In this document: positions 1 to 10,463 of the stretch, piece by piece
How the letters are laid out: every line of letters starts with the position of its first letter
Numbering within the stretch: position 1 is the first letter of the stretch
Origin: Ephydatia muelleri
Taxonomy: Eukaryota > Porifera > Demospongiae > Spongillida > Spongillidae
Length of the DNA stretch: 64,000 nucleotides
Reading direction: 5' to 3'
NCBI GenBank assembly: GCA_013339895.1
Contig: JABACO010000013.1
Location: forward strand, 2,994,805-3,058,804
Translations under genes and position numbers: made by a program
The notes under the pieces: model-generated
Told to the model about the DNA's origin: nothing
Seen by the model: only the letters and a program-made list of their open reading frames with translations
Database searches by the model: none

Positions 1-99
1 GCACGATACTCTAGTACTTTATCAGTAAGTGCATGCTCCCCAAGCTGAACGTTGTAGTTGTGGGAGTTACTTTGAAGCTCCTCTAAAGTATTCTTCTGT

Positions 100-3000
100 T
101 TACCAGCTAGTGTCAGTGGTAGATCTTTCAGATATATCTTTTGTCCTTTCTGTATAAGAAATTAATATATTAAAATTGTAACACAATGACACTATATATA
201 CCTTTCTGGGTGTTCCTGGCTGATAAATAGCTCGAGTCCCTTGCAGATCTTCCATTGGAATGCCACACATAATATGCTGCATTACTGGTGACAAAAAAAT
301 CATCTTTAAAGCATCACCACACCTAGGGATAATGAAAGTACATGAAAAACAAATTCTATAAGCTGGCATACAAATCACTTTTCACCACTGCTGAGATTTC
401 CACCATGGCAAATATAACGGATGTGCTGCACAACAGAAAAACGGTGAGCTATATCTCGACTTGGAGCAAGACGGTTTCCAAAAACATTGTATTGACGAAC
501 CCTCGAGTTAAAAGACTCAAACCTATCATTATTAAGCACCATATAAGTTCACATTACTTAACAATATAGTTTACCTCTCTGCACTGAATGCGGAGGATGG
601 TCCAAAATCTATCATACAGTCAACAAGATGAAGAATGAGGTGAGTCTTTGGCTTGTTCAGCAGCAATGGCATGTGTGTTTTTACAGAGTCAATGAAAGAA
701 CAACATATGCCTTTCCATTCTTCACTTAATTGGACACAGAAAAATTCGCAATACGCAATTTGGAACACCTGTAGTGACATACACTTTGTTGTGATTAGTT
801 ACAATTAAATCTCACCCCCTAACCTTAGAAAATGTCAACAATACTTGTGTCTGTCCACCATCGAGGTAGGGTCCTAAAATAAACAAGGCCATCTGGGACC
901 AGCCCTTAAAGTCTCTTCCAACGAAGGATTTGTAATGTTGACAAACATTGCCATACATTTTGGTCCTGAACCCAGAGGTGTCAAATGATTTTACACGTGC
1001 AAGGATTTCTGCCTTCTGACGAGCTGATAATCCTGACATAACATGTTTTAGTATATACTTACAAATACCAAGTAGCAATGTATGGAGCACTTCAATTGGT
1101 AGGCATCTAGGATGTAAAAAATTTAACATAAAAATTGTAATATAATATACATTCTTTGCATACCTGTATAGATCTGCATGAATGGAAAACAATGGGTTCA
1201 AAGTCTCCCTTACACCATACAACTTCCTCATTTCAATTTTCTCTTGCTCAGTCCTTAACGCTTCAATCTCTGCAATCTGTTGTAAAGCAAGACTCATTGT
1301 TCGCAATTCACTCAGCTCGTCTGGATTTTCAGTCTTATCACACTTCAGAAAAACAAGGGGATAAATGAAAATCTCTGCTATGTAAACACAATACTTACTA
1401 ACCATACAGATGCGACAATACTTTATAGCGGAACTGCCAAGATGGTTCAACAGTTCAGATGCCCGTGGGTTGTCACAAACAATACACATGAGCGGAGCAA
1501 TCACTAGTACCATTTCCTTATACAATGCATCATAAACTACAACCCCTTCTTGTTCAAGTCTTACTAATTCTTCTGAAATTGGTTTACTCATGTCCAAGGG
1601 ACACACACTATCCGAGCAACACAAGAAGTGGATGTTTTCAATTCTAGCATTTATATGGCGTGGAAGTCCAGCTAATGACATATACCACGACTCAAATTTG
1701 TGCCACTTCTTGCTTTTGTTACCGCTGGTGTCATCGGAAAATAAATAATAGGTAACATCACCACTGGCTTGCCTGCTGCCTTTGCCTTCATAGGATGAGG
1801 TGATAGATAACTAGTGGTTTCCTTATGAAATAATTATTGCAATAAAATACTAAGTATACACATAAGTACATTTGATCTGTACCTGTAAAGTCATCCTGGA
1901 GAAGTTTGGTGGTGTCCACCGTACTACAATTCGTGGCGGTTCAGCAAAACCCAGAATATCCCTCACAGCAATTACAGCAGAAGAGTGATATAGAATGAGT
2001 GCATCTGTGTCCATGTGTGTTGCTGTTGTATCAGGAACCATTTGCCTGAACTGTGCAAGATCCAAAAGAATATCCACCTCGGCCAACACCTCTTTCAGGC
2101 AGCTCTGTAAGAATATGTAAGAATATACTTCAATAACAAATAAGTGATTAATGTCTAATGTCGTGCATGGGTGTACGCTGCAGTACATGAGAACCAAAAA
2201 ATTTGCATTCATTCAGTTTTTTTGGGACCTTTGACTATTTTGCCATGCCTTTTCTAGCTGAAGGTTTGAAGGCCTAATTCCTTTCACCGTTCTTCTTATG
2301 GAAGCTTATCACAGTTACCACACTGGGTACATGGAAGTGGAAGGAGTTAGGCCTTCAAACCATCGGCCCAAACAGATAAGGACAGTAAAACATGGCAAAA
2401 CAGCAAAGAAGCTGAACCTGTGGAATGTAAAAAGTGTTGCTTTCTGTGCACTGCTGTGTACAAATGTGCACCATGTGGTATGCTCAGGACATTAAACAAT
2501 GGCAAAGTACCTTATGAAAATATTTTTGTATTATTCCTGTAGTAGTGCCAAGTAGTGGATAGACAACCTTTACACAGTCATAAACAAAACAGGAAGTCCC
2601 ATCAGTAAGTTTGACCATGGGTGACATGAAACGATTATCAGTATGCCAGCGATTTCCATGAAACATCTCTCTGATAATTTAAGATTAAGTAAACAACATT
2701 ATATAAACTGCAACGCTTACGTGTATTTATCTTCAGTACAAACAGGATGCCGCACAATAGCACTGGCTATGTCTGGTCTGCCAAGGCTCTGACGGATGAT
2801 AGATGACACAGGGATGCAATAGAATGGCACTTGATCACGAGTACAGTGCTGTCAAATAGAAGAACTGCAGTAGTAAAACCGTTGCTCTTATTGAACATAC
2901 ACACACCATGATGAGAGTACAGTCACCAAGTAGCCTATACATATTAATCACAAGTGGCAGTGATATAACAGGTGAAATACCTTGGCCCATTTGACTCAGG

Positions 3001-3975
3001 CTACCTACATGTATGAAGTAATGTAATGAGCCCCTTACTTTCAGAGAAGCTTCTGTTTCAGGGAGCTTAAATGCCATAACAGATGACATGCTAGGGGTTT
3101 TGACACCCATACTTTTTAAGATAAACCACACAAATGTGAGGTTTCTGCGACCCTGTTTAAAGAAATAGTTTACAACAAAAGGGGGTGAGGTGCACATTTA
3201 CCATAGGGTGAGGACTGTAAACAAGGAGAAATAACAGAGCAAAGATCTTCGATGGAAATGGGTAATAGCTTTCATTAGTTGTATTCTCAAGCTCTTCGAA
3301 ATACGCGCCAAATTCGAAATCACTGTCACTATCAATTTGCTCTTCATGGGTGTCATGAATGGTTTCATCCAGAGCACTATCAGAGATATCCTCAAGCCCA
3401 GTGTCTCCATATGTGTAGTCAGTTGGATTGGATTCCTGATATGAATTGTCCATGCACCACCAAACCGCCAAACTGAGAACACACATACACACGCATGCAC
3501 ATACAACGCACACTCAAATAACACATACACACACTAACAACAAACGCACACGCTAACAACACACGCACACACAACACATGCACACACTAACAACACACGC
3601 GCACACTAACTACACATGCACACACTAACTACACACGCACACATACATGGGTGCCCATACATGCACACACTAACAACACAGGCACACACAACACACGCAC
3701 ACACTAACACACGCACACACAACACATGCAAACACTAACACGCACACAGAAACAACACAAGCACACAGAAATCCAACCTCTTCCATGTGTTGATCGTCGT
3801 CAAAGACACGTAAGCGCTCAACGAATGTTTGATGGGAACGGCTGGTGAGATGCCGCTTGTATATGCATGGAAACGCGAAATCTTCGTCGCATACTTCGCA
3901 GTAAAAACCTAAATTAAGTTTGTTATAAACTACTGGCGAGTTAGAAGTAAACTTACGCTTTGTCTTAGTCGCCAT
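100..3975 (-). pseudogene. Multi-exon DNA-transposon protein, C2H2 N-terminus (possibly degraded)
   Basis: Several minus-strand exons read as one protein. The first (3975 to about 3778) starts with ATG and holds one C2H2 finger (CEVCDEDF...YKRHLTSRSH). A Ser/Asp/Glu-rich segment follows (about 3472-3199), then FVWFILKSMGVKTPS (about 3160-3044), FHGNRWHTDNRFMSP (about 2660), and a long stretch at 1681-1390 with LPRHINARIENIHFLCC, DNPRASELLNHLG and CRIC. The C-terminal part has LPIEVLHTLLLGICKY and FVGRDFKGW (about 1110-890), LNKPKTHLILHL (about 640) and, before 550, RFESFNSRVRQYNVFGNR. I recall this order of motifs from uncharacterised transposon proteins of fungi and invertebrates, but cannot name the superfamily. 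Intron 1 is a degenerate CACACA/CTAACAACA repeat. No lesion was proven. Several exon joins could not be put in phase, so 'pseudogene' is provisional, and the gene may run past the window edge. Confidence 0.5.
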
Positions 3976-4020
3976 GTTTGTGTTTGCGGTTTCACGTGCA
4001 CGTGGCTTATTTTGCGGCAA
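3976..4020. promoter_or_regulatory. Putative bidirectional promoter between divergent start codons
   Basis: Only 45 bp separate the ATG of the minus-strand zinc-finger transposon gene (3975) from the ATG of the plus-strand five-exon gene (4021). Two abutting CACGTG boxes (E-box type, CACGTGCACGTG at 3993-4004) lie in the gap. A CACGTG also lies just upstream of the zinc-finger ATG near 6090 in the neighbouring TIR element. No TATA box was seen. That both genes share one promoter is an inference from spacing. Confidence 0.4.
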
Positions 4021-5065
4021 ATGGCGGCACAAGCTGTACATGTAGCACGGTTTCAACCATATTCAACCACCACAACACCCATCCGCGGCAACCTAGCATC
4101 ATCCAGTCATAATGACGATGCATCATCAAGTGGCAGCGCAAGGATTACTGCCAGCATACCTGTACCTCAACACCCACTAAGTGGAACACTGAAAACAATC
4201 CTGGATACAGTTCAATCTTTCCAGCAAACCCTTGAAAGGATAGAGACCGAACAACGTGATCTTAAGAAAGCCTTTGATGATTCCATGAGAGATTCATTCT
4301 CCATCAACAGTAGTCCTTTTAAGGTTCAAAATTTTAAAAGCATTGTTATTAATACAATGATGTGTTCCTTTTTCTTACAGGATGATCTGCTGGTAAAAAC
4401 AGCAAACCTATTCTGTAACACACTTTCAAGACAGCCAGAGAACAAGGATGTCCTAGTAAGTTATTGCCTACTAAATATCGGCATACTGCTTGTTCAATAA
4501 AAATCCCAGGAAGTCATCGGAAAAGTTTTGAAGGCTGAAGTACGTATAAAATACAAATTGAAAGCTGCAACTTCATTTTGTAATGCACGTCTTGGAGAGT
4601 TGCGAGCTGAGGAAAGGAGAAGGGTGAGTAATGAGGTGTAATAAAACATAGTATTTAATGTGTTCTTGTAATTGAAGATCTTTGCACACAAGCCCTGTGA
4701 AGCATATGCAAAGATGAAATCAGATGAGTTTGTCACTAGGTTTCTGCCATTACTGAAGGCAGAGAAAGAGAATATTCCTATGTATCATTACTACGTGTCA
4801 CTGCTGGTAAGTTGTAAAGTTAGTATAAACATGGCAGGAATTGAAAAACTTATGTACACAGCGAAAGTACTGCAGAGAGGAGCCCTCCAGCAAGAGTAAG
4901 ACATACAAGGGATTTGCGCAGTGGCTGGGAACAAAGTATAACTGTGGCAAACCCACTCTTGCTGAACTACAGCAAGTATTTCAGGAAGAAGGCACCTTGT
5001 TTTCAGACCATGCTGAGGAGTTGCTGTACCTAGCCTCTCCCACTTACCCTGAAGGCTGTTCGTAA
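4021..5065 (+). CDS. Unknown five-exon protein, 274 aa, coiled-coil N-terminus
   Basis: I do not recognise the family. Five exons join in frame with GT/AG introns: 4021-4323, 4381-4455, 4510-4623, 4678-4806 and 4862-5065 (stop TAA). This gives 825 nt, 274 aa, with every internal junction in phase 0. The first 60 residues are Ser/Thr-rich and probably disordered. A Gln/Glu-rich heptad-like stretch follows (LDTVQSFQQTLERIETEQRD), then Lys/Glu-rich helices, and a C-terminal part with YKGFAQWLGTKYNCGKPT. The upstream in-frame triplets are not ATG, so 4021 is the chosen start. It is divergently paired with a transposon-type gene, so it may be an accessory protein of that element. Intact reading frames across four introns of 51-57 bp argue that it is, or recently was, expressed. 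Confidence 0.6.
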
Positions 5066-5817
5066 GGAAAATTTGTTCTTCCATTGTGGCCGAAGTAAGG
5101 CTCATCCGCACTACCCCAGCTACTACCAGATTCGATCACTAAGTCCTGATGAATTATTCTGACCTTATTGCCATATTCTGACTCATTGATTGGCTTGCTA
5201 TGCACCGATTGCCGCGATGAAATATTATACACGCCATCTTGCTAAAACATATCGTGTAAACATTGTGCGTTATTTCGAATAGGTAGAAATAAATTATTAA
5301 TTCATTGTCAAGACATGAGAAATATGCATCGCCCTCACCTCACACTTGTCTATACCAGAGATAATATCTAATATCTCCGTCTATATACACGCCCTCGCAT
5401 TTCAAGTAACAATCAAGATTGTCGCTGGTTCAAAGTGACGACTTCAACAATTGCCATGAAAACCTTATGCCGGATTCAATATGCGCGTGAGATGAGACAG
5501 CGAAAACAAAAGTAGCGCGTGTGTTCACCTCCAAAGGTAGTACGACGGTTTGCCTTTCGCGCATGCGCTTCTGAGAAGGATTTGTGGTGTCTGGTACATA
5601 ATGCTACAAACCGTACCTGGACTGGTTATCAGGTTTGTTACATATTGTTAACAGTTTGAGTCAAAATGTAGCTTCATTTTGTAACATATTGGTAAACATT
5701 TCTGTACCAGATTGTAGCTTGTTGACATACATGGTACAAGTTGATAAACATAAATGAGACAGAATGTACGCACAGTCATATCTGTACCAGATTGTACGAA
5801 GTTGGCTGTGTAACGAC
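5066..5817. other. Intergenic stretch, no gene seen
   Basis: No coding signal was recognised. The stretch is AT-rich up to about 5450, then holds a short GC-richer part with GCGCATGCGC (about 5559-5568). The 16-mer TCTGTACCAGATTGTA occurs twice (about 5700 and 5780), and a related sequence containing CATGGTACAAG lies between the copies. Confidence 0.4.
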
Positions 5818-7543
5818 TACACGGCCAATAAGTACCACCTGCGTTACGCAAGCGTTATTTATCGCTTGCGTCACGGATGCGTTCGAAACGGCGTATCGCA
5901 GGCGATCGCTGTGAAGTTACGATACGGAGGCTATGATCTTACCGAATACGGTAGCGTGTAAAAATTTTGCGTAACGCAAACGTCATGCACGGCTCCGTGA
6001 CGCTGGCGATTTAGCGAAAAAGGTGTTACGTGTGCTTTACGCAAGCGTATCGGACTGTAAGCCTGCAACCGCAGCGGCACGTGAGAAAGATGGCTGCTAA
6101 ATGTCACTGTGATGTTTGTCTGAAAGAGTTTGACTATAAATACAGATATGAAAGGCATGTTCCCACAAAGACAAGGTTCGTCTGATGGAAATTGTGCCTC
6201 AACTGAGAATTTGGAAGCTGAGCTTGAATCTGGAAATGTATTAGATTTACCTTTTCCGGCAGTTGCTACAATACATCTGAAGGTCTGATATTCCTTGAGA
6301 CTGGTAAAGCTTAATTTTTTACTTGCAGATGTGGTGAGGGCCTTGTCAGCCTTTACCATACCAACGAAGAAGTGTTTTTAGATGGTGAAGTCCAAGAATG
6401 TGGGAGTGGTGGAATTAATAAACATGGAACACTACGAAAGGTAATAATATGAGTATGAATATGATGTACACAAATAAATGCATTATGTTCTTTGTGTGTT
6501 TCTGTTTGTGACGAAACAAATTTTTTGTCTCTGTTATTCCGTTGTTGTTTACTCAATGTGTGTATATATATGTACATGTTTGTACATGTTCCATATATGT
6601 GAGTAAATTTTTAAATGTGTGTAGGTGTGTGTTCATGTGAGCATTTATTTATACATATATATGTTTGATTGTGAACTTTCATATTTTTTATTGTTCAGCT
6701 AGAACAAAAGCTCCATTGGCTTCAGTACCGATTACATTGGAAGGGAAAACGATGTCATAAGAAGAAATATATGCAAAGTTCACTGTTCTGTTGCCACATG
6801 GAATTTCAAAATTGCGACTGTACGAAAAAATGGACAACTCATTAATGTACAGGACTACATAGAATACAATTCTCAAGCTTCCACCTCAGTATGATGTATT
6901 TAGTATTCTCATGTGTATGAGTCGTATGTCTTATTGTTTTACAGGTGGCATTGGAGACTGGATTGTTTATTGGCAGCTTTCACGCGGAGCAAGCAACATT
7001 TTTGTTTGGTGCGTTATTTGGAGCCTGTGCTGAGTGGTATACTGAGCCCGAGTGGGGTTGTCCACTGCTAACAATGACGAAGGTGATTCGTTGCACAGTA
7101 TCAACACTTGTCAGCTGTGCAGTCTCTGTCGTACACCAGTGTGACAGCCAATGTGTCTTGGCAGAACTGGAGACAACATCAAGAATTGAACAAGTACTGG
7201 TGACACGAAAGAAAACTGTGTCTTGGCAGAACACAGACAACAATATGTACTGCTATAACATATTCTGTATACATTGTTTGCCATAAAAATGACATGTTTG
7301 AGTTTATTTGAAGTTATTGTTTACCAGTAACTACTAGTACGACGCGGGCGTGGTATAGAAACCACCATACGTCGCTTTTACGTATACGGGTACGTATCGG
7401 AGGCGTACACGCATGCTATACGCAAAATATTGCTACGCTTCCAAAAAAATCGGTTACCCATCGCTTGCGTTACGCTCGCAATTTATCGGATCCGTGTAGC
7501 AATTCCAACGTATCCGTAACGGAATCCAATTATTGGCCGTGTA
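5818..7543. mobile_element. 1.73-kb TIR element with CpG-rich subterminal repeats
   Basis: The ends are perfect inverted repeats: TACACGGCCAATAA at 5818-5831 and TTATTGGCCGTGTA at 7530-7543. About 230 bp inside each end is packed with variants of GCGTTACGC, GCGTAACGC and CGCAAGCG on both strands, an arrangement often seen where transposases bind subterminally. The inside is AT-richer and carries a zinc-finger remnant starting with ATG at 6090. No clear target duplication was found next to the ends, so superfamily and exact borders are open. Probably a non-autonomous or degraded element. Confidence 0.6.
6090..6290 (+). pseudogene. C2H2 zinc-finger remnant inside the TIR element
   Basis: ATG at 6090 opens MAAKCHCDVCLKEFDYKYRY followed by ERH. 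This has the Cys-x2-Cys and first His of a C2H2 finger and resembles the N-terminal finger of the minus-strand transposon gene at 3975. The frame is lost soon after the His. An Asn/Glu/Leu-rich reading continues in another frame to a possible donor near 6282. A CACGTG box precedes the ATG by a few bases. Probably the 5' end of a decayed transposon gene. No function can be given. Confidence 0.4.
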
Positions 7544-8150
7544 AACTGCGATAGGAACACCAAATAAATTTAGTATTTATACTCCCTAAAATTATACATT
7601 TTATTAAGAACTTGCAAGATGGCCATAGAACTTGCAACCAAATAAGGTATTTCTCGCTGTAGTTTCTTTCTAGATGTGATATGTGTCCAAATGACATGCT
7701 AGGATAACGTGCCGGTAAATTCTGAAGAGATTGGTACTATTGTCGTTCTTTAAAACCGAGTTATACCTTCCTAAGGAAGACGACGACGACGACGAACAAT
7801 TTTTTTGGGAATGGGCACGAGAAGCAGGTTCTTTGTTTGTCTGGAAGCGCATAGTTTAATGACATGAAACTAGCATGAAAACGTAGATCTTGGTGTTGTC
7901 GTTCGATTGCTGCAACGAGATAAGTGATCCGTTTCTCCGTTGTCCCTCCCGACGCGATTTAAAAATTTTAATGACTTCATCATTCCTCAATCAATCCTAT
8001 ATTGAACCTGCTGACGCAGGTTCAGATAATATGTAAACGTTCATTATTATTATTTATTATTAAAAAATATATATAACGTATTCGTATTTTTTAATTGATT
8101 GGTATTAATTACAATCATATATCAATTTTAAAGTATAAATTTATGTCTCT
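7544..8150. other. Non-coding stretch downstream of the GTPase gene
   Basis: No gene was recognised. An AT-rich tract (about 8030-8150) lies directly downstream of the minus-strand GTPase stop and could hold its 3' UTR and polyadenylation signal. A small GAC/GAA-rich tract (about 7775-7800) is also present. Confidence 0.4.
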
Positions 8151-9338
8151 TTAACAAGCTGCCGCCTCATGTGAATTAACCACATTTTCTGATTCCCGTT
8201 TCCATTTCTTATATTTGTATACCAACACTCCAGTGAGCACTGCCGCTCCAATAAGGCCAACACTGACACCAACGGCAACTCCCACTGGTCCAGCAGCTAG
8301 CATGGTGAGAGAAGTAGTAGCCCATACAGTCGCCCCTACTGCGACTCCACTAAAAGTTCCTCCTAGAGCGGCACTACCAAATACACCGGTAGCAGCAGCA
8401 AGTGCCTTGAAGACACGATTAGACTGTCTTGCAGTCAGCACAATCGGTGGAGGTTGCGGTATCCCATCCGTGGGTGAGGGTGAATCATTCCAAAGGCTCT
8501 CATCGAGAAATAGGGCCCTAAACTCGGCTTGCTCTTCAGCGGTTAGCAATGACAAGCCGTCTTGAAGAACAAAACGCCCGCATTTGTAATTGCTGACGCC
8601 GAAAAAAAAGACCCTGCTTTGACTCCGGCATCGTTCAACAGCCAGGGACCAAAGCTCTGGTACAAAATCGCCATCCTGCACCGTTTCATTAACAAACAAA
8701 AGCTTACGCTTCTTACTGTTTCCAGCTGCAACCAGTGGAATACCGTCAACGATCTCAGCTGGTACCTTCTGCTTTAGCAATTCTTTTTTTAAGTTTTGGA
8801 AAATATCGTTAACCGCTTTTCCGCATTTGTCAATCTTTTGTGCCAGTAACAGTGGTGTTTGTTCGTCTTCGTCAACCCATCCTGGCTGAGCCACATTTGC
8901 TCTAGTTAGCACAACGATAACATTCTTCCAAAATTTGTCTCTGAAACGTGAGTGTAGTTTCTGCACTGTTTCTGCTTCAGCTACCCATCTGTTAGAGGTG
9001 CTATCTAAACAGAACAAAACTAGGTCAATCTTTTCTATTACCTTCTCCATCAAATCAATGAAATAGTTGTCACCAGGTTTAGACTCAAGCCCAGGTGTAT
9101 CGTACAATGTGACTTTAATTCCATGGATGATTTCAGACACGCTAATAAGGCCTGTTGTTCCGGCGTCCATACAACGATCTCCGACACCGCCCGGGCCATT
9201 AACGGCGAACCTATCTTCTGATGTTCCCAAAAGAGTGTTTAGAAGGCAGGATTTCCCAATACCCGTTCTTCCGCATGCCAGGATACCAATCTCTCCAATT
9301 ACATTAGGAGGTTCGTTGCCCACAGCTACAGCCATCAT
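8151..9338 (-). CDS. AIG1/GIMAP-like septin-fold GTPase with C-terminal membrane anchor
   Basis: An uninterrupted single-exon ORF of 395 aa. G1/P-loop GRTGIGKS at residues 23-30, a likely G2 threonine in DAGTTG (58-63), G3 DTPG at 80-83, and TRAN at 145-148 in the G4 position (a departure from the usual T/NKxD). This is the layout of AIG1/GIMAP and TRAFAC-related membrane GTPases, which act in immunity and at organelle membranes in animals and plants. After a linker with a PQPPP stretch (about 298) come two Gly/Ala/Val-rich hydrophobic segments between about 315 and 375, ending in a basic KYKKWKRE tail, so it is probably a tail-anchored or hairpin membrane protein. The ATG at 9338 is used; a second ATG follows at once. 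It is the only gene in the window with no sign of decay and no repeat copy. The exact GTPase subfamily is uncertain. Confidence 0.8.
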   Translation of the reverse strand: MMAVAVGNEPPNVIGEIGILACGRTGIGKSCLLNTLLGTSEDRFAVNGPGGVGDRCMDAGTTGLISVSEIIHGIKVTLYDTPGLESKPGDNYFIDLMEKVIEKIDLVLFCLDSTSNRWVAEAETVQKLHSRFRDKFWKNVIVVLTRANVAQPGWVDEDEQTPLLLAQKIDKCGKAVNDIFQNLKKELLKQKVPAEIVDGIPLVAAGNSKKRKLLFVNETVQDGDFVPELWSLAVERCRSQSRVFFFGVSNYKCGRFVLQDGLSLLTAEEQAEFRALFLDESLWNDSPSPTDGIPQPPPIVLTARQSNRVFKALAAATGVFGSAALGGTFSGVAVGATVWATTSLTMLAAGPVGVAVGVSVGLIGAAVLTGVLVYKYKKWKRESENVVNSHEAAAC

Positions 9339-9696
9339 TGATCAGAACGTCAGTAGCCTCCCACGAATGCGTACTCCGTACTATAACGCTATACTATTAT
9401 TCCTTCAAAGGTCAGTTGCGTAACTTAGATAAACAATAACAAATGTGCGGTTGTTATAGAGGGCGTGAAAGGGGAGCTGCACAGCAGAAACAGGGAGGGG
9501 GAACTCCCGATAATTTAGCATTTTGTGTTTAACTCAGTAAGGAACTGGAGTGCTTTTCTCACATTTTTGCTATAGTGCATGTGTAAGTGAAGCCCACCCT
9601 CCCCCGCCCCCCTGAGGCTATCATACACGGCTGTATGCGGCGCGGCTGGAAAGTAGGCTTATATTACTGTACCTACATGTATACCTATATATCTAG

Positions 9697-10455
9697 TGAA
9701 TTACAGACACCCCATGTTTCAACACCTTAGCCTCGTCCCCAGGCCCTATTTTTATATAAAAGTTACGGGGGCGAAAAATAGGGTCCTAGCGCGCATGCGC
9801 TACCATTACCAAGAAAAGTGGTAATCGTATACTTTTGTAGTTTAATCTGAAAACCATTCCATATACTCATCTTATTTCGCGATGGCGTATTCTGTTGAGT
9901 TCCGAGAAGCAGTGGCTTATTCTCTATCGTGTGTTTCCCTGATGGTTGACTAGGTGTCTGGTTTGCAGAAGAGAGGTGTAAAGTTTACACCTCTCTTCTG
10001 CAAACCAGACACCTAGTCAACCATCAGGGAAACTAGTGGTGAAAAAACTAGCACTGAAATACGTTTTGCTTCCGGAGCAGTGGTGCGCTTCAGTTTGAAG
10101 TCAAACATGAATGGTAGGAATTGGTAGCAAATTGACTTCCCGTACCCAGCTGGAAACCAGGCGAACACATCTCGGCCACTGTACAGATGGAAAAGAGCTA
10201 CCTCCTGCTTAGCCTTGAGCGTAAAGCTTTGAAGGTGAACACACGATAGAGAATAAGCCACTGCTTTTCGGAACTCAACAGAATACGCCATCGCGAAATA
10301 AGGAATGGTTTCCAGATTAAAGTATTCGATTACCACTTTTCTTGGTAATGGTAGCGCATGCGCGCTAGGTGTCTATTCTTCGCCCCCGTAACATTATTAT
10401 AAAAATAGGGCCTGGGGACGAGGCTAAGGTGTGGGGTGTCTGTAATTCACTTAAC
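9697..10455. repeat. Foldback: inverted duplication of a RecQ-transposon end
   Basis: The two halves are reverse complements around a centre at 9983 (GAGGTGTAAAgTTTACACCTC). Each arm has, from outside in, about 30 bp of flank (TAGTGAATTACAGACACCCC), the element end AGCCTCGTCCCCAGGCCC, a short subterminal palindrome, and the RecQ-like 5' coding sequence. The right arm carries about 190 bp more than the left. In the left arm the reading jumps from AYSLSC straight to SLMVD, so the left copy has an internal deletion relative to the right. Expected to form a long hairpin in single-stranded DNA or RNA. Confidence 0.75.
10013..10336 (-). pseudogene. RecQ-like helicase N-terminal fragment
   Basis: Minus-strand reading MAYSVEFRKAVAYSL..., then LKAKQEVALFHLYSGRDVFA, Walker A-type FPAGYGKSICYQ, and VLVFSPLVSLMVD (motif Ia region) followed at once by an in-frame stop. 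Order and spacing match the first motifs of RecQ-type SF2 DNA helicases (Q-motif region, P-loop, SPL.SLM.DQ). An ATP-dependent 3'-5' DNA unwinding role is known for the family; this copy has only the first ~100 residues. Past the stop the VSGLQKRGV reading continues to the foldback centre. It lies inside a transposon and starts about 155 bp from the terminal repeat. Confidence 0.65.
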
Positions 10456-10463
10456 TGTCTGGA

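Noticed and set aside
6945-7286. 113-aa ORF after the zinc-finger remnant
   Set aside because: No domain recognised, and it overlaps an equally long antisense ORF (6980-7243). Nothing favours it as coding.
5818-7543. Assignment to the P or hAT superfamily
   Set aside because: No 8-bp target duplication and no transposase domain could be found, so the superfamily is left open.
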